Below are positions 24,706-31,895 of a DNA stretch of 41,980 bases, piece by piece. The notes beneath the pieces are model-generated. The model was not told the DNA's origin, made no database searches, and was given only the letters and a program-made list of their open reading frames with translations. Both the position numbers and the translations under genes were made by a program. The number at the start of each line of letters is the position of its first letter. Within the stretch, counting starts at the first letter, position 1. Source of the DNA: Aliidiomarina maris (GTDB lineage Bacteria; Pseudomonadota; Gammaproteobacteria; Enterobacterales; Alteromonadaceae); NCBI RefSeq assembly GCF_003987335.1, contig NZ_PIPK01000019.1, positions 1 to 41,980 on the forward strand, in the 5' to 3' direction.

Positions 24706-24807
24706 GCACAGCTGACCGAGGGCAAGGTCTCAAATGCTCGCTCTTGAATATTCGACACACTACAGCTTGCACGCATCGTCATGAGAAATTCGCAAAGTAG
24801 GGAATGA

Positions 24808-25134
24808 CTAAAGGTGTTTGGCTAAGTATGGGTGAATAAACCACGCTAACAATCGGTCATGCATTATTGGGACGATGAGAATCATGGTAACCGCTACCAT
24901 TACGGCTATGCCACTTGTGGTCGGCCCCTCAGAACCAAGAGACCTTGAGGCGACTCCGATTCCGTAACCTCCAGAAAAACTAACGACTATGAGAAATACC
25001 ACCTGCACCGCGTACCATTTGGTATAGAACCGCAGTTTCCCTTCATTATTACAGGCGTCTTTCTTAGCCGCTGCTAAAACTCGCTGCCTTTGTTTTTTAT
25101 TAAGTTCCATTAGTCTAGCTGTAACGTCATTCAT
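24808..25134 (-). CDS. Small two-helix membrane protein, unknown function
   Basis: The 108-residue protein has a basic N-terminal helix (MELNKKQRQRVLAAAKKDACNNEGKLRFYTKWYAVQ) and two hydrophobic segments (VVFLIVVSFSGGYGIGVA and SGIAVMVAVTMILIVPIMH). No family is recognised. It is a single-gene cassette next to a decayed glyoxalase remnant. Confidence 0.6.
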   Translation of the reverse strand: MNDVTARLMELNKKQRQRVLAAAKKDACNNEGKLRFYTKWYAVQVVFLIVVSFSGGYGIGVASRSLGSEGPTTSGIAVMVAVTMILIVPIMHDRLLAWFIHPYLAKHL

Positions 25135-25201
25135 AGCGCATTCTCTTTTGGATTAAAGCTGGAGGATAGCGGCAACTCAAAGGTAAATTCCGGTAGCAAG
25201 C

Positions 25202-25285
25202 TTACGCGCGTGTTCTTGGTGCATTGTTCTATTGTGATTGTTTGCGTTAGAAGCAGGTTTTCTCCGTTCCTACCTCGCTTTTCAC
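25202..25285 (-). pseudogene. Remnant of a glyoxalase-family cassette
   Basis: On the minus strand this short piece encodes GRNGENLLLTQTITIEQ, which aligns with NSNGTNLLLAQASTTEQ of the intact glyoxalase at 24121. In a second frame it encodes NNAPRTRA and stop, matching the intact NNAPKTRA end. So a relative of that gene lost its 5' part and a central segment, with a frame change. The remaining pieces together cover only about 28 codons. Confidence 0.7.
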
Positions 25286-25308
25286 GCCTAACGAAAACAA
25301 GCAATTGA

Positions 25309-25698
25309 TTAGAGTTCACTTGCTAACTTACCCCCCGCCCAGCTTTTTATAAGACTAATTTGCTCTTGCGAAAAGCATCGCTTCGGCAATGGCGCTATAC
25401 CGTCAGTTGCTCCAATAAGCAGAAATGCATCTTTAATATCAACAACCCTGCCAATATTTGACCATTGCATCTGGGTACTTCCTGAGTTTGATACACGCTC
25501 AAACCCATCTGCGGTAAAAACGAATTCACAAGTACCCTCTGTAATTGATTTATACATGAAAATACAAAAGCAAATCGGATGCGAAAAAAGCTGAACGTGC
25601 CACTTTGCACTCGCAGGATGGCCCAACTCTTGTAGCATCACGGCGTCTACTATCGACTTGTATTCAGCGTAGGTATAGCGAATTTTGGTTGAAAACAT
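25309..25698 (-). CDS. YcxB-like small protein
   Basis: The 129-residue protein has an N-terminal amphipathic and hydrophobic stretch, then a beta-rich end CEFVFTADGFERVSNSGSTQMQWSNIGRVVDIKDAFLLI, PLPKRCFSQEQISLIKSW. This matches the C-terminal domain of YcxB-like membrane-associated proteins (D-G-x-x...W-x-x-I...P-K-R). The usual two helices are less clear here, so the N-terminus may be shortened. Confidence 0.6.
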   Translation of the reverse strand: MFSTKIRYTYAEYKSIVDAVMLQELGHPASAKWHVQLFSHPICFCIFMYKSITEGTCEFVFTADGFERVSNSGSTQMQWSNIGRVVDIKDAFLLIGATDGIAPLPKRCFSQEQISLIKSWAGGKLASEL

Positions 25699-25757
25699 TT
25701 TTGAGCCTCAGTGTCACATTCCGCGGTTGTCTGCTGCAATACGCCTAGTTAAATGCC

Positions 25758-26336
25758 TTACTTAAGAATGCCAGCGTTCACCGCATCCTCTAACTTATTT
25801 CGCAGAACCGACCACAGCTCTTTACTGCCTAAGGAGATTCGTTGGTTCACTGAAAACACCTTTTCCTTTGTGACACCATGTGTTTTCCAGCTGTGACCGT
25901 CACCATGAATGTTATGAAGTAAAGGCGGCACCCTATCTATAGCTTTCGCAAAGCGAGAATCCGCAGTTTCCCCGGCTTCAAATTCATGCCATAACTCTAA
26001 GAACTCGTCGGCCATGCCATCAGGTAGCATGTTTAAGAGCCGACTAGTACCTGCCGCTTCCTTGGCTTTATCTTCGTCTGTCTGCCCTGCGTAAACAATA
26101 GTGTCACCAGCATCAAATTCACCAAGATCATGAATAAGAAGCATCTTAACGACACGATTAATATCGACCTCGTCATTCGCATAGTCCTTCAGCATCAATG
26201 CTGTAAGGCATACATGCCAACTGTGTTCTGCCGAATTCTCGAATCGCTCAAGACCCACTGGCTTCGTCTTTCGATAAATGTCTTTCAGCTTTTCAATCTC
26301 GACAACGAAGTTGAGGATTTTTTCGATATCTTCCAC
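25758..26336 (-). CDS. HD-domain phosphohydrolase (YfbR-like)
   Basis: The 192-residue protein carries the HD-domain metal motif: the first His in SAEHSWHVCLTALML, the HD pair in MLLIHDLGEFDAGD, and a distal Asp in SRFAKAIDRVPPLLHNI. The layout matches 5'-deoxynucleotidase YfbR and related HD hydrolases, which remove phosphate from deoxynucleoside monophosphates. It is a cassette of its own; the attC-like site on its left is blurred. Confidence 0.87.
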   Translation of the reverse strand: MEDIEKILNFVVEIEKLKDIYRKTKPVGLERFENSAEHSWHVCLTALMLKDYANDEVDINRVVKMLLIHDLGEFDAGDTIVYAGQTDEDKAKEAAGTSRLLNMLPDGMADEFLELWHEFEAGETADSRFAKAIDRVPPLLHNIHGDGHSWKTHGVTKEKVFSVNQRISLGSKELWSVLRNKLEDAVNAGILK

Positions 26337-26428
26337 TACCCCTCCTAGGCAGGTATTGCCCGCTTATGGGCTGGCAACGCCATAGTTAGAAAAACAAACA
26401 CGGTCAAACTGCGATTCATTAAGGCTGC

Positions 26429-26491
26429 AAACGCTAAGTGTTTAAATACTCTCCGAGCTCCGCAGGAGCGTACTTATGAGACTTGTTACGC
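26429..26491 (-). other. Probable degenerate attC (GFA cassette)
   Basis: GCAAACGCTAAGTG begins the site and ACTTGTTACGC ends it; between them GAGCTCCGCAGGAGC is a strong palindrome. The GTTAC R'' core is good and the R' core is altered. It follows the stop of the GFA gene at 26496. Confidence 0.5.
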
Positions 26492-26495
26492 GCAA

Positions 26496-26903
26496 TTATC
26501 GGAGATCTGCCGGATGATTCACGCCATCATTGGTTGGTACACTGGGTATCTTCAAAGGGTTAACCCCCTCAAGACAAGCGACATTAAAGCCATACTGATT
26601 AGGGTCAGATCTGCGCTGATGGTGGGTATAAATACCGCAGTTGCTACAAAAATAATGCTTGGCAGTTTTTGTATTAAACTGATAAAGCTTTAATGAGCTC
26701 TCACCTTTTATAATTTTTATACCAGACAGAGGAATTGAGGCAGCTATCGCTCCGCGCCTCCGGCACAGCGAACAATCACAGCGTCTTAATTCAACCAAGC
26801 CATCTGGTAAATCAAGTTCAAACACAACAGAACCACAGTGACAGCTAGCTTGGTGCTTAGACTTGATTGGAACACCATCAACTTCTTTCAAGTTTAAGGT
26901 CAT
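26496..26903 (-). CDS. GFA-family zinc protein (second copy)
   Basis: The 135-residue protein has the family zinc motifs: ASCHCGSVVFELDLPDG, LRRCDCSLCRRRGAI and YFCSNCGIYTHHQRRSDP. This is the more usual GFA form with CDCSLCRRRG. It is distinct in sequence from the copy at 21086, so two independent GFA cassettes were captured rather than a recent duplication. Confidence 0.88.
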   Translation of the reverse strand: MTLNLKEVDGVPIKSKHQASCHCGSVVFELDLPDGLVELRRCDCSLCRRRGAIAASIPLSGIKIIKGESSLKLYQFNTKTAKHYFCSNCGIYTHHQRRSDPNQYGFNVACLEGVNPLKIPSVPTNDGVNHPADLR

Positions 26904-26911
26904 ATTTGGTT

Positions 26912-26954
26912 CCTAGTTAGCAGATTGCCACGCGGCGCGGCGCTTTGTTATACG
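26912..26954 (-). other. Probable degenerate attC
   Basis: CCTAGTTAGCAGATTGCCACG at the left and GCGCTTTGTTATAC at the right flank the inverted GC-rich centre CGCGGCGCGGCG. It lies between the stop of the gene at 26958 and the start of the GFA gene. The R'' core GTTATAC is intact. Confidence 0.5.
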
Positions 26955-26957
26955 CAA

Positions 26958-27254
26958 TTAAATTGCCAGCTTGATCGCCCCTTTAATAACGCCGTAAGCC
27001 TTATTAAAAGCATGAACGCGCTGTGAATGAGATGCTGTAGCTTGCAAAGCTAACTGAATGCTGTCATCTATCTCTTGTATTTTTGGGGTATCAATCTGTT
27101 GCATCTTTTGAGCAATATCTGAAATCGACATGCTTTCAATAGCAATCTTCATTTGACTCACATCATCTAACTTGAAAGTTTTATCAGGTTCATCCATGTC
27201 CTCAGCGGCCTGCTTAAGCATTGAGACTTTATTCAAAAGGTCTTGCTTGTCCAT
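26958..27254 (-). CDS. Small helical protein of unknown function
   Basis: The 98-residue protein is entirely helical and acidic to neutral (QDLLNKVSMLKQAAEDMDEPDKTFKL, ISDIAQKMQQIDTPKIQEID, then a basic end FNKAYGVIKGAIKLAI). AAAGGAGGTG before ATG is a strong ribosome site. It lies 12 bases after the lipoprotein at 27267 and forms a two-gene cassette with it. The partners may form a complex in the envelope or across the membrane, but no family is recognised. Confidence 0.65.
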   Translation of the reverse strand: MDKQDLLNKVSMLKQAAEDMDEPDKTFKLDDVSQMKIAIESMSISDIAQKMQQIDTPKIQEIDDSIQLALQATASHSQRVHAFNKAYGVIKGAIKLAI

Positions 27255-27266
27255 GATGCACCTCCT

Positions 27267-27836
27267 TTAAAGCGCGCCCAATAATGTTGTTAGATCAGAT
27301 TGACTCCTTTCTATTCTTGTCATTAGCTCATTGACACCGCTCAACAACGCTCTTACTGATGGTTGATTAAGAACGTCATTAACCACCATTTCGCCAGCCT
27401 TTTCTGATTGAATGTAAGCGTCTAAAGCAACATGAACTTCCTTCATTTTTGCTATAAACCCGTTTAATTCAACTGTCTTGGTTCGAATCAAAGCCAAATC
27501 GCGGTCTAATTGTTGCTTCGCTAATATGGCCTGAGCGGATCGCTCAGAAATCCTTCTAGTCAATTCTGACGCCTGCTCACTATCAAGCCCACCTTGCTGA
27601 ACTAACGCCGTCATTCTAGACCTAGTGTCTTGCTCTTCGGCATCAATTCTTTGCTTCGCTTCAGTCACTAACCTTTCGGCTGTCATCATCAAAGCTTCCG
27701 ACTGTATTGATACTGCTGATATGGCAGTATCAAACAATTCCATTTGCTTTACCGAAAGTTGTTTTACCTCTGGAGGCGAAGCGCAACCAGTAATCATCAG
27801 AACGATAAGAACTGCCGCCATTCTATATATTTGCAT
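27267..27836 (-). CDS. Coiled-coil lipoprotein of unknown function
   Basis: The 189-residue protein starts MQIYRMAAVLIVLMITGCASPP, a lipoprotein signal with lipobox ITGC. The rest is a long helical coiled coil (LSVKQMELFDTAISAVSIQSEALMMTAERLVTEAKQRIDAEEQ ... RISERSAQAILAKQQLDRDLALIRTKTVELNGFI). The start at 27836 follows TAAGGAG; the longer frame runs into the neighbouring attC. It is cotranscribed with the helical protein at 26958, and the two may work as a pair. Confidence 0.75.
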   Translation of the reverse strand: MQIYRMAAVLIVLMITGCASPPEVKQLSVKQMELFDTAISAVSIQSEALMMTAERLVTEAKQRIDAEEQDTRSRMTALVQQGGLDSEQASELTRRISERSAQAILAKQQLDRDLALIRTKTVELNGFIAKMKEVHVALDAYIQSEKAGEMVVNDVLNQPSVRALLSGVNELMTRIERSQSDLTTLLGAL

Positions 27837-27906
27837 TATTAATCTCCTTAAATGAAAGTGAGACCGCTCTAGCGAATGTACGGCCCATGTGCAGGAGTGA
27901 TAAGCA

Positions 27907-27993
27907 GCATAACAAAAGGCTGGAGTGGAGCGACTTCGCCTGCATGCTGAGTTCCAGTGAGCGCCAGCGAAAGACAACCGCTATTTGTTATGT
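27907..27993 (-). other. attC recombination site
   Basis: GCATAAC at 27907 and GTTATGT at 27987-27993 are the outer cores. Between them lie GGCTGGAGTGGAGCGACTTCGC and CAGTGAGCGCCAGCGAAAGAC, which pair imperfectly as in an attC arm. It directly follows the stop of the gene at 27988, with the last core base overlapping. Confidence 0.7.
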
Positions 27994-28470
27994 GCCAACA
28001 AACTCACTGAGCCCCATAATGTCTTTTACATGTCGCAATAGTGACTTTAACTCTGTCTCGCGAAAAAAGCCCTGGCAGCCATGATAATAAGAAACAATTT
28101 TCTCTTGCCCTGCATACTGAAGAGAAGCATGTGTGTATACATGACCACTTAGAAGTTCAGTGCATTTAGGATCTTTCTCTTCATCATTCATCCAGCCATA
28201 GTCATCTTCAAATCTAGTAAATTGAAACTCATCTAAGGTGCTGATTAGATCTTGAAATGTACTAGGTGAGTTGTGTATTTGAAATGACTTTACCGCAGCA
28301 TCTTCATTTTGCAGTATCAATACAGTGGTGCCATCAGCAAATATTGCAGCCTTGTAGTGTTCCCAAGGCTCTTCAAAGTTCATAGAGCTAATAGTAAATG
28401 AATCTTGCAGAGGTGACTTTGCTACTGCCACATTGCTAACTAAAAGTAATATCAAAATTATAAATTTCAC
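27988..28470 (-). CDS. Secreted protein of unknown function
   Basis: The 160-residue protein starts at GTG 28470, with GAGGA eight bases ahead. This yields the signal peptide VKFIILILLLVSNVAVAKSP; a longer ATG frame begins inside the attC site. The mature part is about 140 residues with SFTISSMNFEEPWEHYKAAIFADGTTVLILQN and CTELLSGHVYTHASLQYAGQEKIVSYYHGCQGFF, which looks like a small beta domain with two Cys that may form a disulfide. No family is recognised. Confidence 0.65.
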   Translation of the reverse strand: MKFIILILLLVSNVAVAKSPLQDSFTISSMNFEEPWEHYKAAIFADGTTVLILQNEDAAVKSFQIHNSPSTFQDLISTLDEFQFTRFEDDYGWMNDEEKDPKCTELLSGHVYTHASLQYAGQEKIVSYYHGCQGFFRETELKSLLRHVKDIMGLSEFVGT

Positions 28471-28485
28471 AAAAAAATTCCTCGC

Positions 28486-28533
28486 AAATAACGCTTCACT
28501 CAACGGCTTGCCCGCTGCGATGCTTGGTTATGC
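28486..28533 (-). other. attC recombination site (short)
   Basis: AAATAACGCTTCAC at 28486 begins the site and GCTTGGTTATGC ends it at 28533. The centre GGCTTGCCCGCTGCGATGC gives a small stem. The stop of the glycosyltransferase gene lies inside the site. Confidence 0.65.
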
Positions 28534-29804
28534 TTGTCTGCAAGTTTTTCAATCACTGCAACAGCATTCTCTACGCCACGCTCTTCGCGAAGTTTCGCTC
28601 CGATCGCTGCAGCATGGTCGATTATCTTTTGATTTGTGGTTATCTCTTTAATGCCTGCCGCAAGTCTTTCCACCGTCAGCTTTTTCAATGGGATAGGTGC
28701 GGCACCGGCCTTCAACGTATGTACGCGATGCCCCCAAAAGGGCTGGTCACCAAAGAACGGAATAACAACCGACGCTTTACCGGCCTGTAAGGCAGCAGCC
28801 GTAGTCCCCGCGCCTCCGTGGTGCACCACCCCACTCACACGAGAAAACAGCCACGAATGAGGCACTTGGTCAACAGCAATAATATTCTTAGGCAACGCCT
28901 TAACTTTCAAACCGCCCCAGCCCGTTGCGAGAATACCCCGCACACCGGCTCGTTGAAGTGCTTCAATGACGATATCAGCTAGGCGTTCAGGGTCACGACC
29001 TGTCATTGAGCCGAAACCAACATACACTGGCGGTGGACCGGCGTTCAGGAAAGCTGAAAGCTCTGGTGAGGGTTGATAGTGGCCGTCATCTTCAGTATGC
29101 CAGTAACCACAGATACTAGCAGTTTGAGGCCAATCATCAGGTCTTGGTACGACCAAACTACTGAAGCCATGAATAACAGGAATGGGTGCGCCATCGGCGG
29201 TATGTAATAGGCTAAAGCGCTTGGCTTTCGGTAGATGATGAGCCTTGCGCCAAGCTCGGACGTGCTTAGCCACTGACAACCCAATCAATCGATTCACAAC
29301 GCTGTAGGAAAGTTTGTTATACCATCCACCCAACCTCAGGCGCGGCAACATCATATTCGGATATTCAGCAGTAGGTACTAACCCTGGCACGACAAGCGCC
29401 AGCACAACTGGAACACCGAGTTTTTCAGAAATATCGGGGGCAGTAAAGGCCTTGGGGTGAAACACAATTATATCTGGCTTGGACTGCAGTGCTGCTTCCC
29501 AACTCTCATCAACGAGGGCGCGCTGTATTGGGCCTATTTTCTTGAGTAAACCAAGGGTGCGCTTCACTACTTGGAATAGGTTGTTTGTGTCTTCCAATAC
29601 GCCTTGGTTTCCAGGGGCATCCAATAAAGCCAGCATGCCGTCGTTCATAAAAGCATAATGCAACCCAGCTTGCTCGATAACCTCTTTAAATCGTGAGCTA
29701 GTCGCTAACGTAATACAGTGACCAGCCCGCTTTAAGCCTTGCCCCAATGCGATATATGGCTGCACATCACCGCGCGTTCCGTAGGTTAGTATCAGGATGT
29801 TCAT
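28500..29804 (-). CDS. UDP-glycosyltransferase (GT1, sterol/macrolide-type)
   Basis: The 434-residue protein has the two Rossmann domains of GT-B enzymes: MNILILTYGTRGDVQPYIALGQGLKRAGH at the start, and VYVGFGSMTGRDPERLADIVIEAL then VVHHGGAGTTAAALQAGKASVVIPFFGDQPFWG near 320-360, the nucleotide-sugar signature. It transfers a sugar to a lipid or small molecule; relatives glycosylate sterols or inactivate macrolides. It is one of the largest cassettes here. The C-terminal tail (QASQRASR) reads into the attC. Confidence 0.88.
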   Translation of the reverse strand: MNILILTYGTRGDVQPYIALGQGLKRAGHCITLATSSRFKEVIEQAGLHYAFMNDGMLALLDAPGNQGVLEDTNNLFQVVKRTLGLLKKIGPIQRALVDESWEAALQSKPDIIVFHPKAFTAPDISEKLGVPVVLALVVPGLVPTAEYPNMMLPRLRLGGWYNKLSYSVVNRLIGLSVAKHVRAWRKAHHLPKAKRFSLLHTADGAPIPVIHGFSSLVVPRPDDWPQTASICGYWHTEDDGHYQPSPELSAFLNAGPPPVYVGFGSMTGRDPERLADIVIEALQRAGVRGILATGWGGLKVKALPKNIIAVDQVPHSWLFSRVSGVVHHGGAGTTAAALQAGKASVVIPFFGDQPFWGHRVHTLKAGAAPIPLKKLTVERLAAGIKEITTNQKIIDHAAAIGAKLREERGVENAVAVIEKLADKHNQASQRASR

Positions 29805-29810
29805 GTTGAA

Positions 29811-29870
29811 GCTTAAAGCCTGCAGAATGGGCGCGACGTCAGTCGCGTCCCTTGCCTAAACTTGTTAGCG
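29811..29870 (-). other. attC recombination site
   Basis: GCTTAAAGCC begins the site at 29811 and CTTGTTAGCG ends it at 29870. The centre GGGCGCGACGTCAGTCGCGTCCC is a strong palindrome. It follows the GNAT remnant and belongs to that cassette. The R' core is altered (TTAAAGCC in place of TAACGCC). Confidence 0.6.
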
Positions 29871-29970
29871 GCTTAACCATTGCAACAAGACCTAAGTCCT
29901 CTCTTGTTACAGAAAACCCTAACGATTCATAAAGACCCAATGCCGCTCTATTTGACTCCAGCAGCGCAGG
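29839..29970 (-). pseudogene. C-terminal remnant of a GNAT acetyltransferase
   Basis: On the minus strand a frame of about 40 codons reads ESNRAALGLYESLGFSVTRED, then LGLVAMVKPL, and stops inside the attC at 29839. N-x-x-A-x-x-LYESLGF is the C-terminal acetyl-CoA motif of the GNAT fold. The rest of the gene is gone: the 5' side joins the right half of an attC (GTTATGT at 29979). Loss of the cassette's 5' end by an unequal event is the likely cause. Confidence 0.75.
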
Positions 29971-29979
29971 TCCGTGTTG

Positions 29980-30279
29980 TTATGTGCGTGGCAGGTTCAA
30001 CCATCGCTCCGGCGCTTGTTTAGGATGAAACACTGCAAGTATGAGGACGAATCTCTCTTCATTTCGATAGAGCACTCCATGAGGAAATGTTTCTAGAGGC
30101 CAGCGTCGTATTTCATTTTCAAGAATTTGCATCGCAAATGGTTGCATAGAGACCGCGTTAACGGCGATTTCTAAAGCATTCTGAAACTGTATCGCTAAAT
30201 CAGGATTGATTTTCCGGTAATAGCTTTTTTCCCGCCGAATATCCTCACGGGCAGACCCAAGAAAACGTACCGGTTTCAA
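29980..30279 (-). CDS. RelE/ParE-family toxin
   Basis: The 99-residue protein has the ParE/RelE fold pattern: VRFLGSAREDIRREKSYYRKINPDLAIQFQNALEIAVNAV, then RRWPLETFPHGVLYRNEERFVLILAVFHPKQAPERW. The A-x-x-D...Y...A-x-x-F and FP(Y/H)GVLY features are typical. Its stop overlaps the attC R'' core. It overlaps its antitoxin by four bases. Confidence 0.88.
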   Translation of the reverse strand: MKPVRFLGSAREDIRREKSYYRKINPDLAIQFQNALEIAVNAVSMQPFAMQILENEIRRWPLETFPHGVLYRNEERFVLILAVFHPKQAPERWLNLPRT

Positions 30280-30515
30280 CGATCATCAGCCCGTAGGTCA
30301 GAAAATACGTCTTCAGAAGAGACTGTTTGTTCGCCACCATCAAGATACAGCTGATACCTGCGATTTGCTTCGTTTAGCCAAGCTTGCTGCACCCGCAGGG
30401 GATCTGGGCTAGGGCGCTCGTCGATACTCTCTAGAAGGTGCACGATCAACCGAGTTCTATCTTCTTTTGGAAGAGCAAGCGCCTCGGATTCGAGGGCTTC
30501 TGCTGATAAGGTCAT
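30276..30515 (-). CDS. Addiction-module antitoxin (TIGR02574-like)
   Basis: The 79-residue protein has the pattern of the small antitoxin group paired with RelE/ParE toxins: SAEALESEALALPKEDRTRLIVHLLESIDERPSPDPLRVQQAWLNEANRRYQLYLDGGEQTVSSEDVFSDLR. The A-LP-x-x-DR-x-x-L-x-x-x-LLES start and the VSSEDVF end are characteristic. It precedes the toxin. Confidence 0.88.
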   Translation of the reverse strand: MTLSAEALESEALALPKEDRTRLIVHLLESIDERPSPDPLRVQQAWLNEANRRYQLYLDGGEQTVSSEDVFSDLRADDR

Positions 30516-30596
30516 AAACCACCTCGTTCAATATTTAACCACCAACACTTTACTACACGACATTGCTGAAATGAAGCTGTATGCATGCATTAAGCA

Positions 30597-30674
30597 CTTA
30601 ACGCCCGAAATACCGGTGTACGCTGGCATTCCCCCAAGAATAGAACCATAAAACCGTCATGAAAAGAGGAGACC
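30597..30674 (-). other. Possible attC left half, disturbed by an IS3-family element
   Basis: TTAACGCCC at 30597 is the R' start of an attC, followed by GAAATACCGGTGTACGCTGGC. No R'' core (GTTA...) is found before or after the IS at 30675, so the site is incomplete. It lies between the TA module and the serine hydrolase, where a cassette boundary is expected. Confidence 0.35.
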
Positions 30675-30721
30675 TGACAGGCCCCCATTATTAGAACCAC
30701 TCGCGGAATGAATTGAGCTGT

Positions 30722-31552
30722 TCAATTTTTAATGGATGCCACAAACTGCAAGGGTGGCAGGTTATTTAAAGCCCGATGAGGTCGACTCTTGTTATAGTCA
30801 TCTCGCCACGCTTCAATTTTCAATCTAGCATCGGCTAGCGATTCGAACCAGTGACAGTTAAGGCATTCATCACGAAAACTTCCATTTAATGATTCTATAT
30901 AGGCGTTATCGGTCGGTTTCCCAGGCCTCGAAAACGCCAATGTTACCTGATTGGTGTACGCCCAAAGATCGGTTATTTGCCCCGAAAATTCACTGCCGTT
31001 ATCGCAATGAATACGCTTTGGCGACCCTCTTTCTCGACACAGCCGAGTAAGCGTTGCCACCACATTTTCTGAGCGTAAACGGACTCCAATATCAGCAGCC
31101 AAGCATTCTCGTGTAAATGTATCGACGATGGTTAAAATACGAAACTTACTGCCCGTAGCCAGTTGATCGGCAACAAAATCCATCGCCCATGCCTCATTTC
31201 GCCTTGTGCTTGGGATATAATCACGTTTTCGATGCGCACCACTGACGTTGCGACGTGGTCGCTTAGGGCGCAATTGCAGCCCCTCCAAGCAGTACAAGCG
31301 ATGTACGCGTTTCTTATTAACGTGAATACCCTCTCGCTGTAACATCACATGAATACGTTTATAGCCATAGCGGATTCGGGTGCGAGCAATTTCCACGATG
31401 CGCTGGCGTAATGCCTCCTGAGGCTCTGAGCGAGGTTTGTATCGACAAGCGGTGCGACTCAACCTTGTGAGTGAACAAGCGCGCCGCTCACTGACTCGAT
31501 ACAGACTCATCAAATGGCGTACCGCCTTACGGCGCTGCGGTACGCTTACCAC
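30722..31552 (-). CDS. IS3-family transposase OrfB
   Basis: The 276-residue frame carries the DDE integrase core: NEAWAMDFVADQLATG (first Asp), RIHCDNGSEFSG (second Asp) and KPTDNAYIESLNGSFRDECLN with the catalytic Glu. The N-terminus has the HTH_21 segment RYGYKRIHVMLQREGI. It begins at a GTG inside orfA and is most likely made as an OrfAB fusion by -1 frameshift at the overlap, near 31546-31556. Confidence 0.93.
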   Translation of the reverse strand: MVSVPQRRKAVRHLMSLYRVSERRACSLTRLSRTACRYKPRSEPQEALRQRIVEIARTRIRYGYKRIHVMLQREGIHVNKKRVHRLYCLEGLQLRPKRPRRNVSGAHRKRDYIPSTRRNEAWAMDFVADQLATGSKFRILTIVDTFTRECLAADIGVRLRSENVVATLTRLCRERGSPKRIHCDNGSEFSGQITDLWAYTNQVTLAFSRPGKPTDNAYIESLNGSFRDECLNCHWFESLADARLKIEAWRDDYNKSRPHRALNNLPPLQFVASIKN

Positions 31553-31812
31553 TTTCGTGTGTTCAAATCCTGAAGCATCACTTTGTCGAGTGTTAAGTCT
31601 GCAACAATCCGTTTAAGTTTCTCATTCTCTTCACGTAGCTGCTTGAGCTCGCGCACCTGATCAGATTCTAGACCGGAGTACTTCTTCTTCCACGCATAAA
31701 AGGTACCTTCCGCAATACCCATTTTGCGGGACACTTCCGCGATTGAAAGTCCGGCTTCGTGCTGTTTAATGGCAGAGACAATCTGCTCGACTGAAAAACG
31801 TTTTGATTTCAT
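31546..31812 (-). CDS. IS3-family OrfA (HTH protein)
   Basis: The 88-residue protein is a standard HTH_8/OrfA: KRFSVEQIVSAIKQHEAGLSIAEVSRKMGIAEGTFYAWKKKYSGLE, then a leucine-zipper-like part (LKQLREENEKLKRIVADLTLDKVMLQDL). It binds the IS ends and dimerises. ATG 31812 is the natural start. Confidence 0.93.
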   Translation of the reverse strand: MKSKRFSVEQIVSAIKQHEAGLSIAEVSRKMGIAEGTFYAWKKKYSGLESDQVRELKQLREENEKLKRIVADLTLDKVMLQDLNTRKW

Positions 31813-31895
31813 GGCATGGTCCTCGTACGGTCTTCATCATGCCCAAATTCATCGTCCTTGTGGATCTTTTTATTGGGGGACCGTCAGACCGATGA

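Larger units (their letters stand above)
30675..31886 (-). mobile_element. IS3-family insertion sequence, IS407 group
   Basis: The 1212-bp element has inverted ends TGACAGGCCCCCATTAT (left) and TGACGGTCCCCCAATAA (right, reverse strand). It is flanked on both sides by GACC (30671-30674 and 31887-31890), a 4-bp target duplication as expected of the IS407 group. It contains orfA and orfB with a short overlap. Both ends and the duplication are intact, so the insertion is likely recent. Confidence 0.92.

Noticed and set aside
25131-25319. A 62-codon frame after the small membrane protein
   Set aside because: It runs through a glyoxalase remnant in changing frames and through an attC-like site; it is a decay product, not a gene.
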